A DNA stretch of 64,000 nt from positions 1 through 64,000 of the forward strand of contig JAJIRX010000533.1 in assembly GCA_023853785.1 (NCBI GenBank), written 5' to 3'. A model generated the notes under the pieces. It had not been told where the DNA came from and did not search any database. It saw only the letters and a program-made list of their open reading frames with translations. Shown here one piece after another: positions 23,232-35,060 of this stretch. The first letter of the stretch is position 1, and each line of letters starts with the position of its first letter. The position numbers and the translations under genes are program-made. Source of the stretch: Psilocybe azurescens (Eukaryota > Basidiomycota > Agaricomycetes > Agaricales > Agrocybaceae).

Positions 23232-23992
23232 GATCCCAGCTATGACGCAACAGAAGCCAAAGCCTTGGTGGAAAAGGCATACACAGACACACAATCAACA
23301 GTGAGTGAGTCGAAAACACTCAAGAACTTCAGCATATGTGTGCCGTCGTATGATAGCTACATGAAAGACATGCTGACGAATACAAAAAATTAAAATTAAA
23401 ATTAAAACTGCAGAAAGATAGATACCAACTGGTCTTCGTCGAACAGCCACGTTCATGGCAAATAGTCTGCAAAGAAGGCAATGGTACAAACGAAGAAGAA
23501 ACCTTTTATGTGCACAGTATCATATGCCACAGCAAATTGCCGCCTATACATACGTTGTGAGTACCCATCCAACATAGAAGAGAGAAGGAGACCCAACAAA
23601 TATGTAGGTCGCCCAACACCGTCAAAAACAAAGCTAGATATATTCAACAAGGGGTGCGAATTACAGGACTGAGCACACCGTCCTTTGAACGAGACATGGT
23701 TAATATTAAAGAAGTACACTCCATGATGACCACTTACCTAGAAGGAGAAAACATCAAACTCTTGCCATGGCAGGCCGATGTATACGAGGGGCACCACACA
23801 ATAGACTCCAGTGCACGCTATTTTACATTGCAACGGTTTGTACCTATGGAGGCCGGCCAACCATTCGAAATGGGCATGGATCCATTGGGGATACTGTCAA
23901 GAATGCGAGGAAATGACCTCATACACAGCATGGACAACAAAGTAGATTGTCTGCATGAAGAGAAAGAAAAGAACGGAAAGCCAAGTAAGTAA
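23232..23992 (+). CDS. Hypothetical protein, unnamed basidiomycete-type family
   Basis: The ATG at 23232 starts DPSYDATEAKALVEKAYTDT. Coherent sequence runs on through several frames: FVEQPRSWQIVCKEGNGTNE, YVHSIICHSKLPPIH, RRRPNKYVGRPTPSK, and then from 23696 MVNIKEVHSMMTTYLEGENI and ARYFTLQRFVPMEAG..MDPLGILSRM. The frame changes may be introns or indels. The last part (FTLQRF-P-GMDP-G) looks like a conserved globular domain found in many uncharacterised Agaricomycete proteins, but I cannot name it. It lies divergent to the intron-rich gene at 18278-21930. Confidence 0.4.
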
Positions 23993-25984
23993 GGCACCCA
24001 AATCTACAAGCATAATACTCACAGTAACAACATACATTGACCCGCATCAAACCCAAAAACTTTGCAATAGGCAATGTTGTTTGTATTACCATATTGTTTG
24101 TGGCATTCATGAACAGGGATAAAAGTGTGGCGATGAATATGATACTGAAGGCGCTAACCTTTGTCGATCCAACGGTAAGCCATCAATAAGATCAATGAAG
24201 CAGTTGATCTAACGCAGGACAGAGTCAGATCAAAAACAATGAGAAAGTAATGAACAACTCACTTGTCAAAATACCGAAATGGACTGTCATCAAGCGTGGG
24301 AGAGTGTATGACAAAGAGAAGATGACAAGCCGTGGCCTTGAAGACATGACGATCATAGAGGACAACAACTGAAGGCACGAGAAAAGCGGTGAGAGGAAGG
24401 AAATTTCCCAGAAGGAGCAATGACTTACCTAGATATTCATGTGCCCTAGAAAAATGCCATGTCATAATCTTAGACCAGTATAGAACATAGAACAAAAACA
24501 CTGACTGTAATACACACAGTACATAGTAACTTTGTAGCCCTCAAGATAATGGGTATTTTATTATAATCTGGGATGCAATATCCTTCTGTGCAATGGTGTC
24601 GTTGATGTGATAAGTGCATGCAGAATGTGTATTAGACATCAAGTTTGACTCACACCAGTGATGTGCTGATATCTGCCAATTTAGTCAAGCCCCAAGTCAA
24701 AGTCGCGCTGAAGACGTCCTCAATGTCATTGAAGAAGTCATGTTCGGTAAAGGTGGAAGGCAGTGTCCATGAAGAAGCATTCAACCAAGTAGAGGTCGAG
24801 ATCGAGATAGCATCCAGAGAAGATGTTGTCAAAGTCGGCGCTTGGATGGGTATTTGAACACTTTGCGGGTACTGAGAGCAGAGCTGTCGGCTGTCAAGGG
24901 CGCAGCAGTGTCGGAGGCTTTGCGTATGTGGGCGATGTCTTTGACGTACATCCTAGCAACATGTATGTATAGGTGTGAGTAAAACAGAGGTGGGAGGCAG
25001 AAGAGCAACATATGTTCCCACCTTCAAAGAGGCATTCACTTTCAACACACGCATATCAATAAAAATCCCATTGTAAAAAGGAACAACAATTACTACAAAC
25101 AGAGCAGACATTTATTCATTTTACATGAGACACTTTTGGCAAACGAACACTGGTCAATCAACAATAGACTACAGCTCATGCTAACTAAACACAACACGAT
25201 CATAGAAAAGACTAAATAAGTAATACACTATGAATGGGAATACATCCTGACAACAAAAAATATGAGAATGATCAAACACAAAAGAGATCGAGAGGTCAAC
25301 ATGGTGGTGGAAAGGAAAGAAGGAAGGGAGGCTACGTGCTCCCACAGTGAATGATAGGGCACCATTCGGCAAAAAGAATTTGGGAGACACCAATGACAAA
25401 GCAAAGTCATGTTATATTATTGCGATCAAAGTGCTGGATGACAAATGCAACAGACTTTTCTCCATGTTCAACATCATGTTATTGATTTATATTGAATGTA
25501 ACAAAACAGGAAATACCAACTTTACAATAGAAAAATCATGTTCACGTCATGTTATTGAAAACAAAACGGGAAATATATTCGCACAAAGATAGAATATTGA
25601 CATTGCACCCTCGCTGGGTCCCTGTGTAAAAGAACGAGTCTTTACTTATGTAAAGGCCTCGTAATTTAATTGGAAGTAAGACATTGTTACTACATAGTTC
25701 TACTAAGCTGAAGTTGTCTATTGCATGATCTATGTAACCTATATAACACTCATGTGAAAATACTGTACATTGGTAGCATGCACTATGAACTATGTGGTAT
25801 TGGTAGTATTGGCTGGAGTTTACATAGAGCTACGGGGCTATGTTGGAGCTTCTGGCACTACTGCAGAAGCCAATTCCTACCAGTGCTACATAGCCTCAGT
25901 GACACTCTACTGGGCAAATTTCTTTTTCCTGATGATCACCACAGTGTTTCTAAACAGTCTCGCAGATATGGAGTTATACCTTTG
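23993..25984. other. AT-rich stretch without a supported gene
   Basis: Only short, unconvincing frames on both strands. One minus-strand piece at 24850-24960 (KDIAHIRKASDTAAPLTADS) is exon-like but isolated. Nothing else recognised. Confidence 0.4.
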
Positions 25985-26183
25985 ACTCCCTGATGGTGCT
26001 GATAAGACCTTCCCAGCTGGAACTGTCAAAAAGCCTGGGGACAGCCCCATCATTGGTCTACTCCACAAGGGCATGTATGGCCTCAAGCAGGGCGCTTACC
26101 TATGGCATAAACACATGAACAAGGTGTTCTTATCCATTGGATTCGTGCATATAGTCTCAGATCCTTGCATGTACTGCTACCTC
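25985..26183 (+). pseudogene. Copia reverse-transcriptase scrap
   Basis: A short frame reads KTFPAGTVKKPGDSPIIGLL, then HKGMYGLKQGAYLWHKHMNK and SIGFVHIVSDPCMYCYLQ. It contains the copia RT signature (L-x-KGMYGLKQ-A--W) just before the YVDD box, which is missing because the end of E1 begins there. It belongs to neither Copia-A nor Copia-B by sequence. Confidence 0.75.
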
Positions 26184-26760
26184 CAGTACTTTACTGTCCC
26201 CCATTGATTCCAGGTGGAATCCATCTTTGTTCCAGAATGTAGATGGATTCCAATGGATTCCATTTGGAATCCAACTGGTCCTGTTCAAGTCCAGCCAACA
26301 TACATGGATTCCAGCTACATTCCAGTTCAGTTATATATTGATTCCAGGTTGATTCCAATTAGTTAACTTCAACTGGAATGGATTAAAGTAACAAGAAAAT
26401 GGAATCCAATTGGATTCTAGTTGGATTCCAGATAGAGTAGAACTTTATTAAAATTGACACTAGTCCTTGGATACAGATTCCACTTGGATTCCAACTATTC
26501 CAACCCTATTCCACATAAGTTGAACTTGATAAAATTAAATATAAAAGAACTGTTGGAATGGATTCCAACTATATTCCAGTCATTCCATGTACATTCCATG
26601 AAAGTTGGACTTGATAAAATTATATGTAAATGAGTGTTGGAATGGAATCCAACTATATTCCAGCTATTCCACCTTCATTCCAAAAGGTTGAACTTGTTAA
26701 AAATTAAATTAAACTACTATTTATATAGGTTCCACCTTTATTCCAGCCATTCCAATGAAA
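26184..26760. repeat. E1 left terminal and subterminal repeats
   Basis: Dozens of TTGGATTCCA, GGAATCCAA and ATTCCA words in both orientations over about 570 bp. The first 75 bp form the terminal inverted repeat with 33038-33112. Confidence 0.8.
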
Positions 26761-26892
26761 CTCTATAGCTGATTATGCTTAGTACAAAAATATAAATTAG
26801 ACTTACCTAATAAAGGTTAGTATAAATCAATGCAAATAATATATAAATATTTTATTTGTACACTAATATACACTTCTGTATATTTTCACTTA

Positions 26893-29318
26893 TCAATCAT
26901 CATTTCCATCTACATTCCAGTGCCTAATGGGTTCTTCTTGTTCATCATCATCATCATTTTCTTCTTCTTCTTCCTCTCTTTTTTTTGTCAAGTTTTTCTT
27001 GTTGTTTTTTGCTTTTTCTTTTGTCTTTTGTATAATATGTTGGGTATGATAAAACAACATTGAATGCAAAAACCAGTTAAAGTTTCCAGATTTCATACAT
27101 TTAAGAATTGATTCAAAGCCACCAAGCCAAGAGTTTAATTGTTCACATGCTTGTGTATTATAAGCTCGCTTATAATATATTCGCCCATGTTTATCAATGT
27201 CTACTATGACAAGATTTGGGGCTGAACCATTCAAGGAGCAGGATTACAATATTTGCGACACAAATAATCAGTTTTTCGATGGTTGATATAATGATAAGAA
27301 TCCACAATAAATTGACTGGTTTTTTCCATATTGCCCAACTTCCATTGCTAATACAAGTTCGAAGAACTTTGCAAGCTTTATCAATGCAAATATAAGCTGG
27401 TCGAGATGCTTCAGTTGGATACACTTTTGATAACCAGTTTAAGATTTTTGTTGGAGATTCAGATTTGTCAAACTTTGTCCATGCAATTACAACACCACAT
27501 GGTGCACACATTGTTTCTACACAATAAAATCGACCGGGACTAAAGTAATGCAATCGTGGAACCTCAACATCATCATCATCATCATCATCATCATGTGGTT
27601 GCTGAACTCTTTCAACAGATGGTTGCCAAGGTGCATTTTCATTTGGTCTTTGTAGCATTCTTCGAACACCTGCCAAACCTGCTTGGCTATGGTTTAACTT
27701 GTATTTTTCCATTCACGTTGATGAGTGGTACAAGCTTCTGTATCTCTTACTTTTTCATTCTGGCAGCCATATACTGCGGCAGCGAGCACCATAAGCATAT
27801 TGGTGGACTGCACAAAATACTCCACCTCTTGCATTTGTCAAATCAGCAATACAGTTTTCATAAGCACAATGCTAAGCAAAAATTAATGTTATTCAACTTA
27901 TTAGAGCACTATAAAGTTCACTTACAGTAGGTCCCATAACAATACCATCTAAAAAAACCATTTTAATTGGTGCATAATTTGAAGTATCATTTGAATTGGC
28001 TTCATTGTTTCTGTTTCTTATTGCTTGATGAGCTTCAGCTGTATCATTTGCTGATTGTATAGCATTTTCACCTGTTAAAACAGGAACCTGTTCATGTTCA
28101 TCCATACCAACAACAGCTGCTGGATCCTCATTTGCAAGAGGAACAGTATCAGCTACATGTTTGTACTTTTGGGTGCATTCTGAACATGAGTGTTGCATAC
28201 CTGCATTGAGTATTCCTTCATTTCCAACAGCTTTAAAGGCTGCAGTTGTAACATCTTCAATATCAAGGCCATCAGACAATTCTAGGTTTATATTTGATCC
28301 ACTTGCAACTGTTTGAATTGATTCCTGAATAAATGCATGCCATACCAATCGCCTTGTCATTGATATATTGGAATTGAGATCAGAAATACAATCATTATAA
28401 AACTGTGTATAAGCTGCTGCAGGAAGCATGAAAATTGTACATTCCATTTAATACAGCCTTAGAAAAGCTGCGGTCCACCCATATTGATTGGCCAATTTTA
28501 AGAAAATGTGCTGAATTTAAATAGCATTGTTTCCACTCTTGATCATCTTTAAAGTGTTCATGGTCTGCATAGTAACTTGTTTCACATTTTGGACACTTTC
28601 CAGCAAGTACAGGAGTCTCTTCATAGATTGTATTGTCTTTTATCAATGTGACTAGAGGAACATCCCGTGGTTTACTTGTTTGAAGTAAAGCTCGCTTTTG
28701 ACAATTGACATCCATACATACAGCAGTAATTGGGCAAATTACATGGATAGCTTGGATAGACTCATAAGAAATAGGCAATAGCTTTTGTTTAGACTTTCTT
28801 GTCTTTGAATATGGAGTAAACCCCAATAGCTTTGCAAACTCATCAAGCTTGTTGGATATTTCAAGTACTTGCTGATTTTGTTGAGATGGAAAATCTCTTT
28901 CCTTGAACAAAGTTTTGGTACTATCTTTGAATCTTTGTAGCACTGCTCTAGATAAAGATTTCATCCATCCAGTTGCTATAACTCTTCTTTCATCTGAAAA
29001 AACAGGATTTTGCTGCCGAGCATGAAGAGTAAGTAATTCTGGATTTTCAGTCAATGTAAACAGTAGAGTGAGTACTGTAGCAAGTGATATATTTGGACCA
29101 AATGTTTGGCCAATAAATTCACTGAAAATATTGAAATTTATATCTGGAAATTGTGCAGATTGTGGAATAGCAACTGCACCAGGGATAAAAGTGCTCCACA
29201 TTAAAATCCAGAAAATAAAGTGAAATTGGCCAAAACAATAAAGTGGCAAAATAAGCAACCAGATCAACAATGAGGCACAGAATAGTCCAAGTTTATAAGT
29301 TTCATATACAAGATTCAT
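26893..29318 (-). pseudogene. E1 KDZ transposase with CxC5 and CxC6 cysteine clusters
   Basis: Start at 29318 (MNLVYETYKLGLFCASLLIW, hydrophobic). CxC5: VICPITAVCMDVNCQKRALL, then AGKCPKCETSYYADHEHF. CxC6: CSECTQKY..MVFLDGIVMGPT, then after an intron HCAYENCIADLTNARGGVFC and an H-x-x-W segment. The transposase domain follows: ETMCAPCGVVIAWTKFD, PAYICIDKACKVLRT, FIVDSYHY, ACEQLNSWLGGFESIL, NFNWFLHSMLFYHTQ. Candidate acidic residues are in TKFD/CID and CEQLN. The acidic tail ends at 26893. Breaks near 27233 (TT for TTT), 27320 (A6 for A7), 27708 (A5 for A6) and about 27770 look like single-base indels. A conserved fragment of the same domain is at 53000-53489. Confidence 0.85.
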
Positions 29319-29405
29319 AGGTAAGAAGATTGAGTCATAACTAAAAGTACAAGAGTTATTCAGAGTGGTCAGTTTGAGTACAAAAAAAAAAAATAAACAA
29401 AATAA

Positions 29406-31670
29406 CTACTTTGTTTTCTTGTGACTTTGCTTTGAGACAGCCTTTGCTTTTCCTTTGCCCTTTTTCTGCGATTCTTCCTCTACTACTAAATGACCTTCAT
29501 TTTCCAACCACTCTTGAAGATCTGATAAATAATATTGAGCCTTTTTACACCCCAGACTTTAACATCATCTACTTCATCATCATCATCGTCAGAATTGTCA
29601 TTGTCGCTATTGTCCTTTGTATCAATATTGTGTTTTAGCCATTTGACCATCTCAGGATAGTTTGCAATCTTTTCAAAAGCAGCCTTGTAGCCTTTATGGA
29701 ATGTTGACTTTCCAAAATAGAGGCTGACAATAGGGGTGTGCTTGGCAGTGAGGTCTTTTGGCCAAGTGCTATTAGCAATTTTGCTTTCAAGAAGTGCAAG
29801 AGCTCTAAGATAGTCCATATACTTTGCATAGGCTATACGGAGACCAGGCTTTTTGATGCGAACCATCAAACCTGGTTCAACTTTCAAAAGCTCTGCAAGT
29901 CGTGCATCTTCACTAGAGTTGCGTGAAGTCGAAGCAACAGGAACAGATACACTAGACTGAGTATCGTGGCGAGAACTAGTTGACACAGAACGATGACCAG
30001 ACTTAAGAGCAGATAAAGATGGCAAGACAGGAGTCAGATAGAGGTCACTGTCTTCAAAGCTTGTCTTAATATCGCAATAATGAGTCAGAACTATATCTAT
30101 TATTATTATTAGCTTGAACTTACCGCCAAAACATGGGTAACATGGTTATTGTTGTCGTCCTTCTGCCAAGTAAAGGCATCATCAAGTTCACTTAAAACCT
30201 TATAACAGCCTTGAGCAGACCAATCTCCGTCATCCAAGAGAAAGTAATGGTACTTGGGAACTAAATAAACGTAAGAGGATTTTATTTGCAATCAGAGTTT
30301 CACTTACAACGTGTAGGAGACAAATGCTCGGTGACCTTTTTAACCAATGATGATACACCAGTAATTTTGTCAATGTTCGGCACAGTAACAGCATTTGTAG
30401 CCTTGGTAGTAACAATGTCGATATCGGCTGAGTTCTTGGCGGATACATAGAAGAAGATCTTGCCCCAATGACTGGTATGTCAGGATGTGTATCCATGTCA
30501 TTCCATACATCCTTTGCATCAGCAATGTTGAATGTATTGCCTTGTGCATGTCCCCGCAAGATCCCACCTTTCTCACGTGAAGCCCCTTGAGCCTTGATTG
30601 GGGTCTCAGGACTGTTGTTTGCACTTTGCATAATAACATCTAATTAAATTTAATTGTATGTAAATATAATATAACAATAATAATAAATAATAATTTAAAA
30701 TACCATCATCATGAGATGAGGTCTTCCCTTGATGACCTCTAGAGGGGTGTATGTGGGGCCTGAGTAAGGGTAGGAGACCCATGCCGGCCATGAGGATCAT
30801 GAGAAACAGTGGGCTCCCTGTTTCCCTGATGTTGTGGGGCTGCAGTTGCATGAGATGATAATAAGTTAGTCATGGTATCCTCAGACATACCTGATTTACC
30901 TATTTCCTTGTTCAGGGGGGGAGCAGTTACATTCACAGCAGTGGTAGCAGCAGCAGCAGGGGCCTTGGCTTTCATACCAGCCTTGGAGGTACTGGCACTG
31001 GCCTTGGTGCCATTGCCAGTGGTTGTGTTAGCATTGGCATTGGCATTGGCGTCCCTGTCGTCGGCCTTCGCATCATTGTTGTTGTCGGCCCTCACTCGGT
31101 ACGCCTTCGCCTTGCCCTTTGTGGTGGTTCCCGTGGCGTTTTGTTGTTGTCAGCGGGTGTTGTTGGCGCTCTTGCCTGTGTCGCTGGCGTCTTCGCCCGT
31201 CCTTGCTTTGTTGCCGTCCTCGCCTTTGTTGCTGTTGTTGCTGTTGTTGCTGTTGTTGCCGTTGTCACCTCGCCGTTGTGGTCCTTGTCCCTGGCGTTGT
31301 CACCCCTGGCTGCTGGCGTTCTCGTCGTTGTTGCTCTCGCTGTCCTTGTTGTCCTCGCTGTCCTTGTTGTCCTTGCCCTTGTTGCGTCCTTGTCCTTGCC
31401 GTCCTTGTTGCCCCGTGTCCTTGCCGTCCTTGTTGTCCTTGCCGTCCTTGTTGTCCTTGCCGTCCTTGTTGTCCTTGCCGTCCTTGTTGTCCTTGCCGTC
31501 CTTGTTGTCCTTGCCGTCCTTGTTGTCCTTGCTGTCCTTGTTGTCCTTGCTGTCCTTGTTGTCCTTGCCGTCCTTGTTGTCCTCGCCGTCCTTGTCCGGG
31601 TTGGGATGGTCGTTGTCGTCTTGGTCGTTGTCGTCGGCTTTGTCTGCCATGCTGTCCGCATCTTCTTCTC
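29406..31670 (-). pseudogene. E1 companion gene: charged repetitive N-terminus plus conserved C-terminal domain
   Basis: Stop near 29406, only about 88 bp upstream of the transposase start, on the same strand. The C-terminal domain (29486-30025) reads LYFGKSTFHKGYKAAFEKIA and YPEMVKWLKHN and resembles 49138-49812 in E4 (FIGKSQW...F, FPKMSKWLNGD). G4 for G5 near 29553 shifts the last part, which should end DLQEWLENEG and then Lys-rich. Middle exons (30120-30630) include HYFLLDDGDWSAQGCYKVLS. The N-terminal part (31300-31650) is a KDNKDG repeat. No known domain is recognised. It may be a DNA-binding or accessory transposition factor; that is inference from constant linkage. Confidence 0.6.
31340..31605. 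repeat. Coding minisatellite in E1 companion gene
   Basis: About 15 tandem copies of an approximately 18-bp unit close to TTGTCCTTGCCGTCC-TTG on the plus strand, encoding KDNKDG on the minus strand. Units vary by single bases. Confidence 0.85.
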
Positions 31671-31799
31671 ATCGTCGGCGACCAACAGTGGACGGAGGGG
31701 GGCGCCCTCGGTAGCTGGGGCTGGAGTGGTAAGGCAAGGGGGTGGTGCTACGGACATGCGGTCCGCCCTCAAGCTTTTGTACAGTCCTGTAAATATAAA

Positions 31800-32660
31800 A
31801 TTAGAAATAGAATATAAAAAGAAGAAAGAAAGAAAGAAAAGAAAAAAGAAAAACGGAATAAAAAGAAAAGAAAAGAAAAAAGAAAAGAAAAAAGGAAAAA
31901 AGAAAAAAAAAAAGGGGGGAGGGTATGTACTTGACTGCTTTGTGGGCACGCCTTTCGCGTTGGCGGCTGCGTCCTCAGCTGCCTTTCGCGGCGCTGGTTT
32001 TCCTATAGAGCAGCGTGAGCGGGGTGAGCGTGAGCGGGGTGAGCGTGAGCGGGAGAAAGCGTACCTGGGGGCCTTCCCCCCCTTTTCGTACCCTTTCCCC
32101 TCCCTGCGTGGCCTCCCTGTGGCTGCTTCTCCTCCTCCTCCTCCTCCTCCTCCTCCTCCTCCTCTTCTCCTGGGTCCGCCTGTTGTCGTTTGCGCTTAGC
32201 TGGCTGCTGTGCGGTGGCTGCGGTGTTCGATTCCTTCCGCTTACGTCATTCCCCAGCTGTGGAAACAGGGGGGGACACACGGCAGTGCCCGGATCTTGTT
32301 GTCAATGCAGTAGAGCGGGTACCGGTGGGCATTGAGAGGGAGGGTCGGTGTTGTTGACAGAGGCAGTGACGGTGGTTATGGACGGCGGCGGGGAGCAGAG
32401 AGGTGGTGGTGGTGGAAGGAAAGGGGTGTGATGTGGCATCCAAACGGCGTGCGAATGGTCACGCTAGGCTCGTGCTGAGAGAAGCCGAGTACAATTGGTA
32501 TGTATAACGCTGAATGTTGTCGTATAGAAATGTCTATGTGGTTCAAGTGGTTGATCGCATTGAATTCGGGGCGTACTTGGATGCTTGGGTTCAATTCTCG
32601 ATTATGCGCTTTTTTTTCTATTATAAATAAAATAATATAAAATCCAATAAAAATAATTTG
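31800..32660 (-). other. E1 5' gene region: purine tract, GAG repeat, basic exon
   Basis: 31800-31920 is an A/G-rich tract that gives false long ORFs. 32120-32170 is (CTC)n, which on the minus strand can encode a Glu run between basic segments (RKRQQADPG, GGHAGRGKGTKRGG). This is probably the first exon or exons of the companion gene. Start not resolved. Confidence 0.4.
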
Positions 32661-33112
32661 ATTGAATTCCAGTTGGATTCTGCATTATTCCGTGAGAATA
32701 GACCTATATTAGGCTATGTTTCATGGTATATATGACTATTCCAAGTGGATTCCAGCCAAATTGGCTTCTATATATGGTGTTCCAATTGGATTCCAGCTAC
32801 ATTGGCTGCTAAATGTTGGATTCCAACTGGATTCCAACTGGATTCCATCTAACTTGGCTGCTAAATGTTGGGTTCCAATTGGATTCCAACTGGATTACCT
32901 CAGTTCCATTGGACTGTAAATGGAATATTCCACTTGGAATGGGTAATTTGATGGATTCCAGTTAGATTCTGATTGGAATCCATTGTGGCTCCTCCATATA
33001 AAATAGCACCAATATATGGTATGGAATTCCACATTGGAATCCATTGGAATCCATCTACATTCCAGAACGAAGATGGATTCCACCTGGAATAGGTGGGGGA
33101 CAGTAAAGACCT
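32660..33112. repeat. E1 right terminal and subterminal repeats
   Basis: TTGGATTCCA and GGAATCCA words in high density, ending GGGGGACAGTAAAGACCT. Inverted partner of 26184-26760. Confidence 0.8.
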
Positions 33113-33254
33113 CTGTCCATGGGTATATACCCTAATATGTCGAGATCTGCATAATGGAGTTATACAAATCATGTTAAGAGGGCAGATTATCTGCACTGGT
33201 TCAATACACTTTTGAGAAACATTTTCCAATTTTTGATAGAAAGCACCTTGTTTA
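33113..33254 (-). pseudogene. E4 KDZ gene fragment: CxC5 cysteine cluster
   Basis: The minus strand reads AFYQKLENVSQKCIEPVQII, then CPLNMICITPLCRSRH, the CxC5 pattern seen in E1 as CPITAVCMDVNCQKR. It is cut on the left by the end of E1 and on the right by element A. Confidence 0.8.
33246..33254. repeat. 9-bp target duplication of element A, left copy
   Basis: CCTTGTTTA, repeated exactly at 35630-35638 on the other side of A. The interrupted gene continues across it (LGLTPYKQG joined to AFYQK). Confidence 0.9.
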
Positions 33255-33689
33255 GTGTACTTTACAGTGCCCCCATTTTCCGTTGGACTCCAACGGACTT
33301 TCACCGGACCCAGCCAATTCCAATGGACAGTCCATTGGACGTCCAATGGATTCCGTTGGACTTGACAAAATTCCGGTACCAGTCCGGTCAGAGTCCGGCC
33401 AAATTCGGTCAAAGTCCGGTCAAGTCACTTCAAGACAGAAAACAGGTGGACTGGCCGGACTGTCCAGTCCGTTGGACTTCCGTTGGACTTCCAGTGGACT
33501 TCCACCGGACTCTCAGCACTTAATTAGACCAGATCCAAGAGTGCTCTGTCCAGTGGAGTCCAGTGGATGTCCAGTGGATGTCCAGTGGACTGTCACTGGT
33601 TTAATTGCAGACTTGGGAGGGGAGTTAGGGACAGTAGCAGTGTTCTTGGAAGCTTTGGGAGCCATATTAAGGAAGCTAGGTCACTAGGA

Positions 33690-33905
33690 TAATACTTCAA
33701 TCTTATCTTTAATTCATGTAACAATGTAATATAATATATTGAAAACTATATACTACATTATTATCTGACTTTGTGAATTTCACTAAGTCCAACTTTAAAT
33801 TCACATGGAATGGAATCCAATTGGATTCCAACTGGAATACTTTAATCTTAGCTTAAATTTATGTGACAATGTAATATAATATATTAAAAACTATATACTA
33901 CATGA
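33690..33905. repeat. Direct repeat of about 70 bp inside element A
   Basis: ATACTTCAATCTTATCTTTA... at about 33691-33762 recurs as ATACTTTAATCTTAGCTTAA... at about 33837-33905. The same pair is present in element B (58470-58690). Confidence 0.75.
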
Positions 33906-33999
33906 TTATATACAGGTAAAAAAAAGAAAAACATAATAAAAAAAAACAAAAAAAGAAAAACAGAAAGAAAAGAACGGAAAAAGGGGGCGGAGGGTACAT

Positions 34000-35060
34000 T
34001 GGTGGTGTCGTCGTCCGTGTTATCAACGTTGTCGTCGGCCGTACCCATCGTTGTATGCGTCGGTGTCACCGTCAGGTGTTGTCGTCGACTGTACCCGCCA
34101 TGGTACACGTCGGTATCGTCCGATGCGTGTCGTGGTACAGCGTCGCTGCCGTCGTTGCGTGTCGTGGTCGTCTCCCTGTCGTCCTCGCTGTCGCCCGTGG
34201 TGGTACGTGTCGTTGCGGTCCGTACCCGTTGTGGTACGTGTCGGTGTCGTCGTCCGCTGTGCCTCTCCTGGCACCCGTCGGTCCCTTCATTCGCGGGTCG
34301 TTCGCGGTCTGTACCTGTCGCGGTACGTGTCAGTGTCGTTGTCGTGTCGGTGTCGTCCTCGCCCTTGCTGCCGCGGTCCTCGTCCTCGCCCTGGCCGTTT
34401 CTCGCCCGTCGCCGTCAGCGGCCCTCGTTCTTGCCGTCCTCGTCCTCGCCCCTGGCCGTCCTCGCCCGTCGCCGTCAGCGGTCCTCGTCCTCGTCCTGGC
34501 CGTCCTCGCCGTCGCGGTCCTCGTCCTCGCCGTCGCGGTCCTCGTCCTCGCCCTGGCCGTCCTCGCCGTCACCGTCAGCGGCCCTCGTTCTCGCCGTCCT
34601 CGTCTTTCGCCCCTCGCCCTGGCCGTCCTCGCCGTCAGCGGTCGCAGTCCTCGTTCTCGCGGTCGTCCTCGTCCTCGTCCTGGCCGTCCTGGCCGTCGCT
34701 GTTGCGGTCCTCGTTCTCGCCCTCGCCCTGGCCATCCTCGCCGTCGCCGTCAGCGGCCCTCGTTCTCGCAGTCCTCGCCCTCGCCGTCCTCGTCCTAGCC
34801 CTCACCCCTCGCCCCTCGCCGTCTCTCGCCCTCGCCCTCGCCGTCCTCACCCTCGTCCTCGCGGTCCTCGTCGTGGTCCTCGTCCAGCGTCCTCGTTGTC
34901 GCTGTCGCAGTCGTCCTCGTCGGTGTGGCCGTCAGCGGTCGTTTCTCGTCCTCTGTCGCGTCGGGTTGGCTTTCGCCTGGCTCCGACCGACGAGGCGGTG
35001 GTGGTGGTGGAAGGAAAAAGAGTGGGTGTCGGAATCAACAACGGACCGACGTGGCATCAA
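34000..35060 (-). pseudogene. Element A charged repetitive coding region
   Basis: GC-rich, with many copies of GTCCTCGTCCTCGCC-like units on the plus strand at 34350-34910. On the minus strand these read GEDEDRDGEDGQDEDE or ART-type repeats depending on frame. The position equals the KDNKDG repeat in E1 and the acidic repeat in E4, so it is likely the N-terminal part of a companion gene whose conserved domain has been deleted. Long plus-strand frames here (Ser/Pro/Arg-rich) are most likely shadows. Confidence 0.4.

Larger units (their letters stand above)
26184..33112 (-). mobile_element. E1: KDZ-type DNA transposon with CxC5/CxC6 transposase
   Basis: Left end GTACTTTACTGTCCCCC and right end GGGGGACAGTAAAGACCT are inverted. 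The following 50-60 bp also match in inverse orientation (GGTGGAATCCATCTT, AATGTAGATGGATTCC). Both ends then hold GGATTCCA/TGGAATCC repeats. Inside, on the minus strand, are a CxC5-CxC6 KDZ transposase gene and a companion gene. The flanks do not fit one target: copia RT on the left, a KDZ gene on the right, and no matching 7-9 bp duplication. Confidence 0.8.

Noticed and set aside
27556..27930. Plus-strand frame with a His run near its start
   Set aside because: The His run is the complement of an Asp run in the E1 transposase; the rest covers an intron and the CxC6 exon.
30872..32199. Long plus-strand frames (up to 352 residues) rich in Leu/Val/Ala or Cys
   Set aside because: They are the complement of the KDNKDG coding minisatellite and of simple repeats; composition is periodic and no domain is present.
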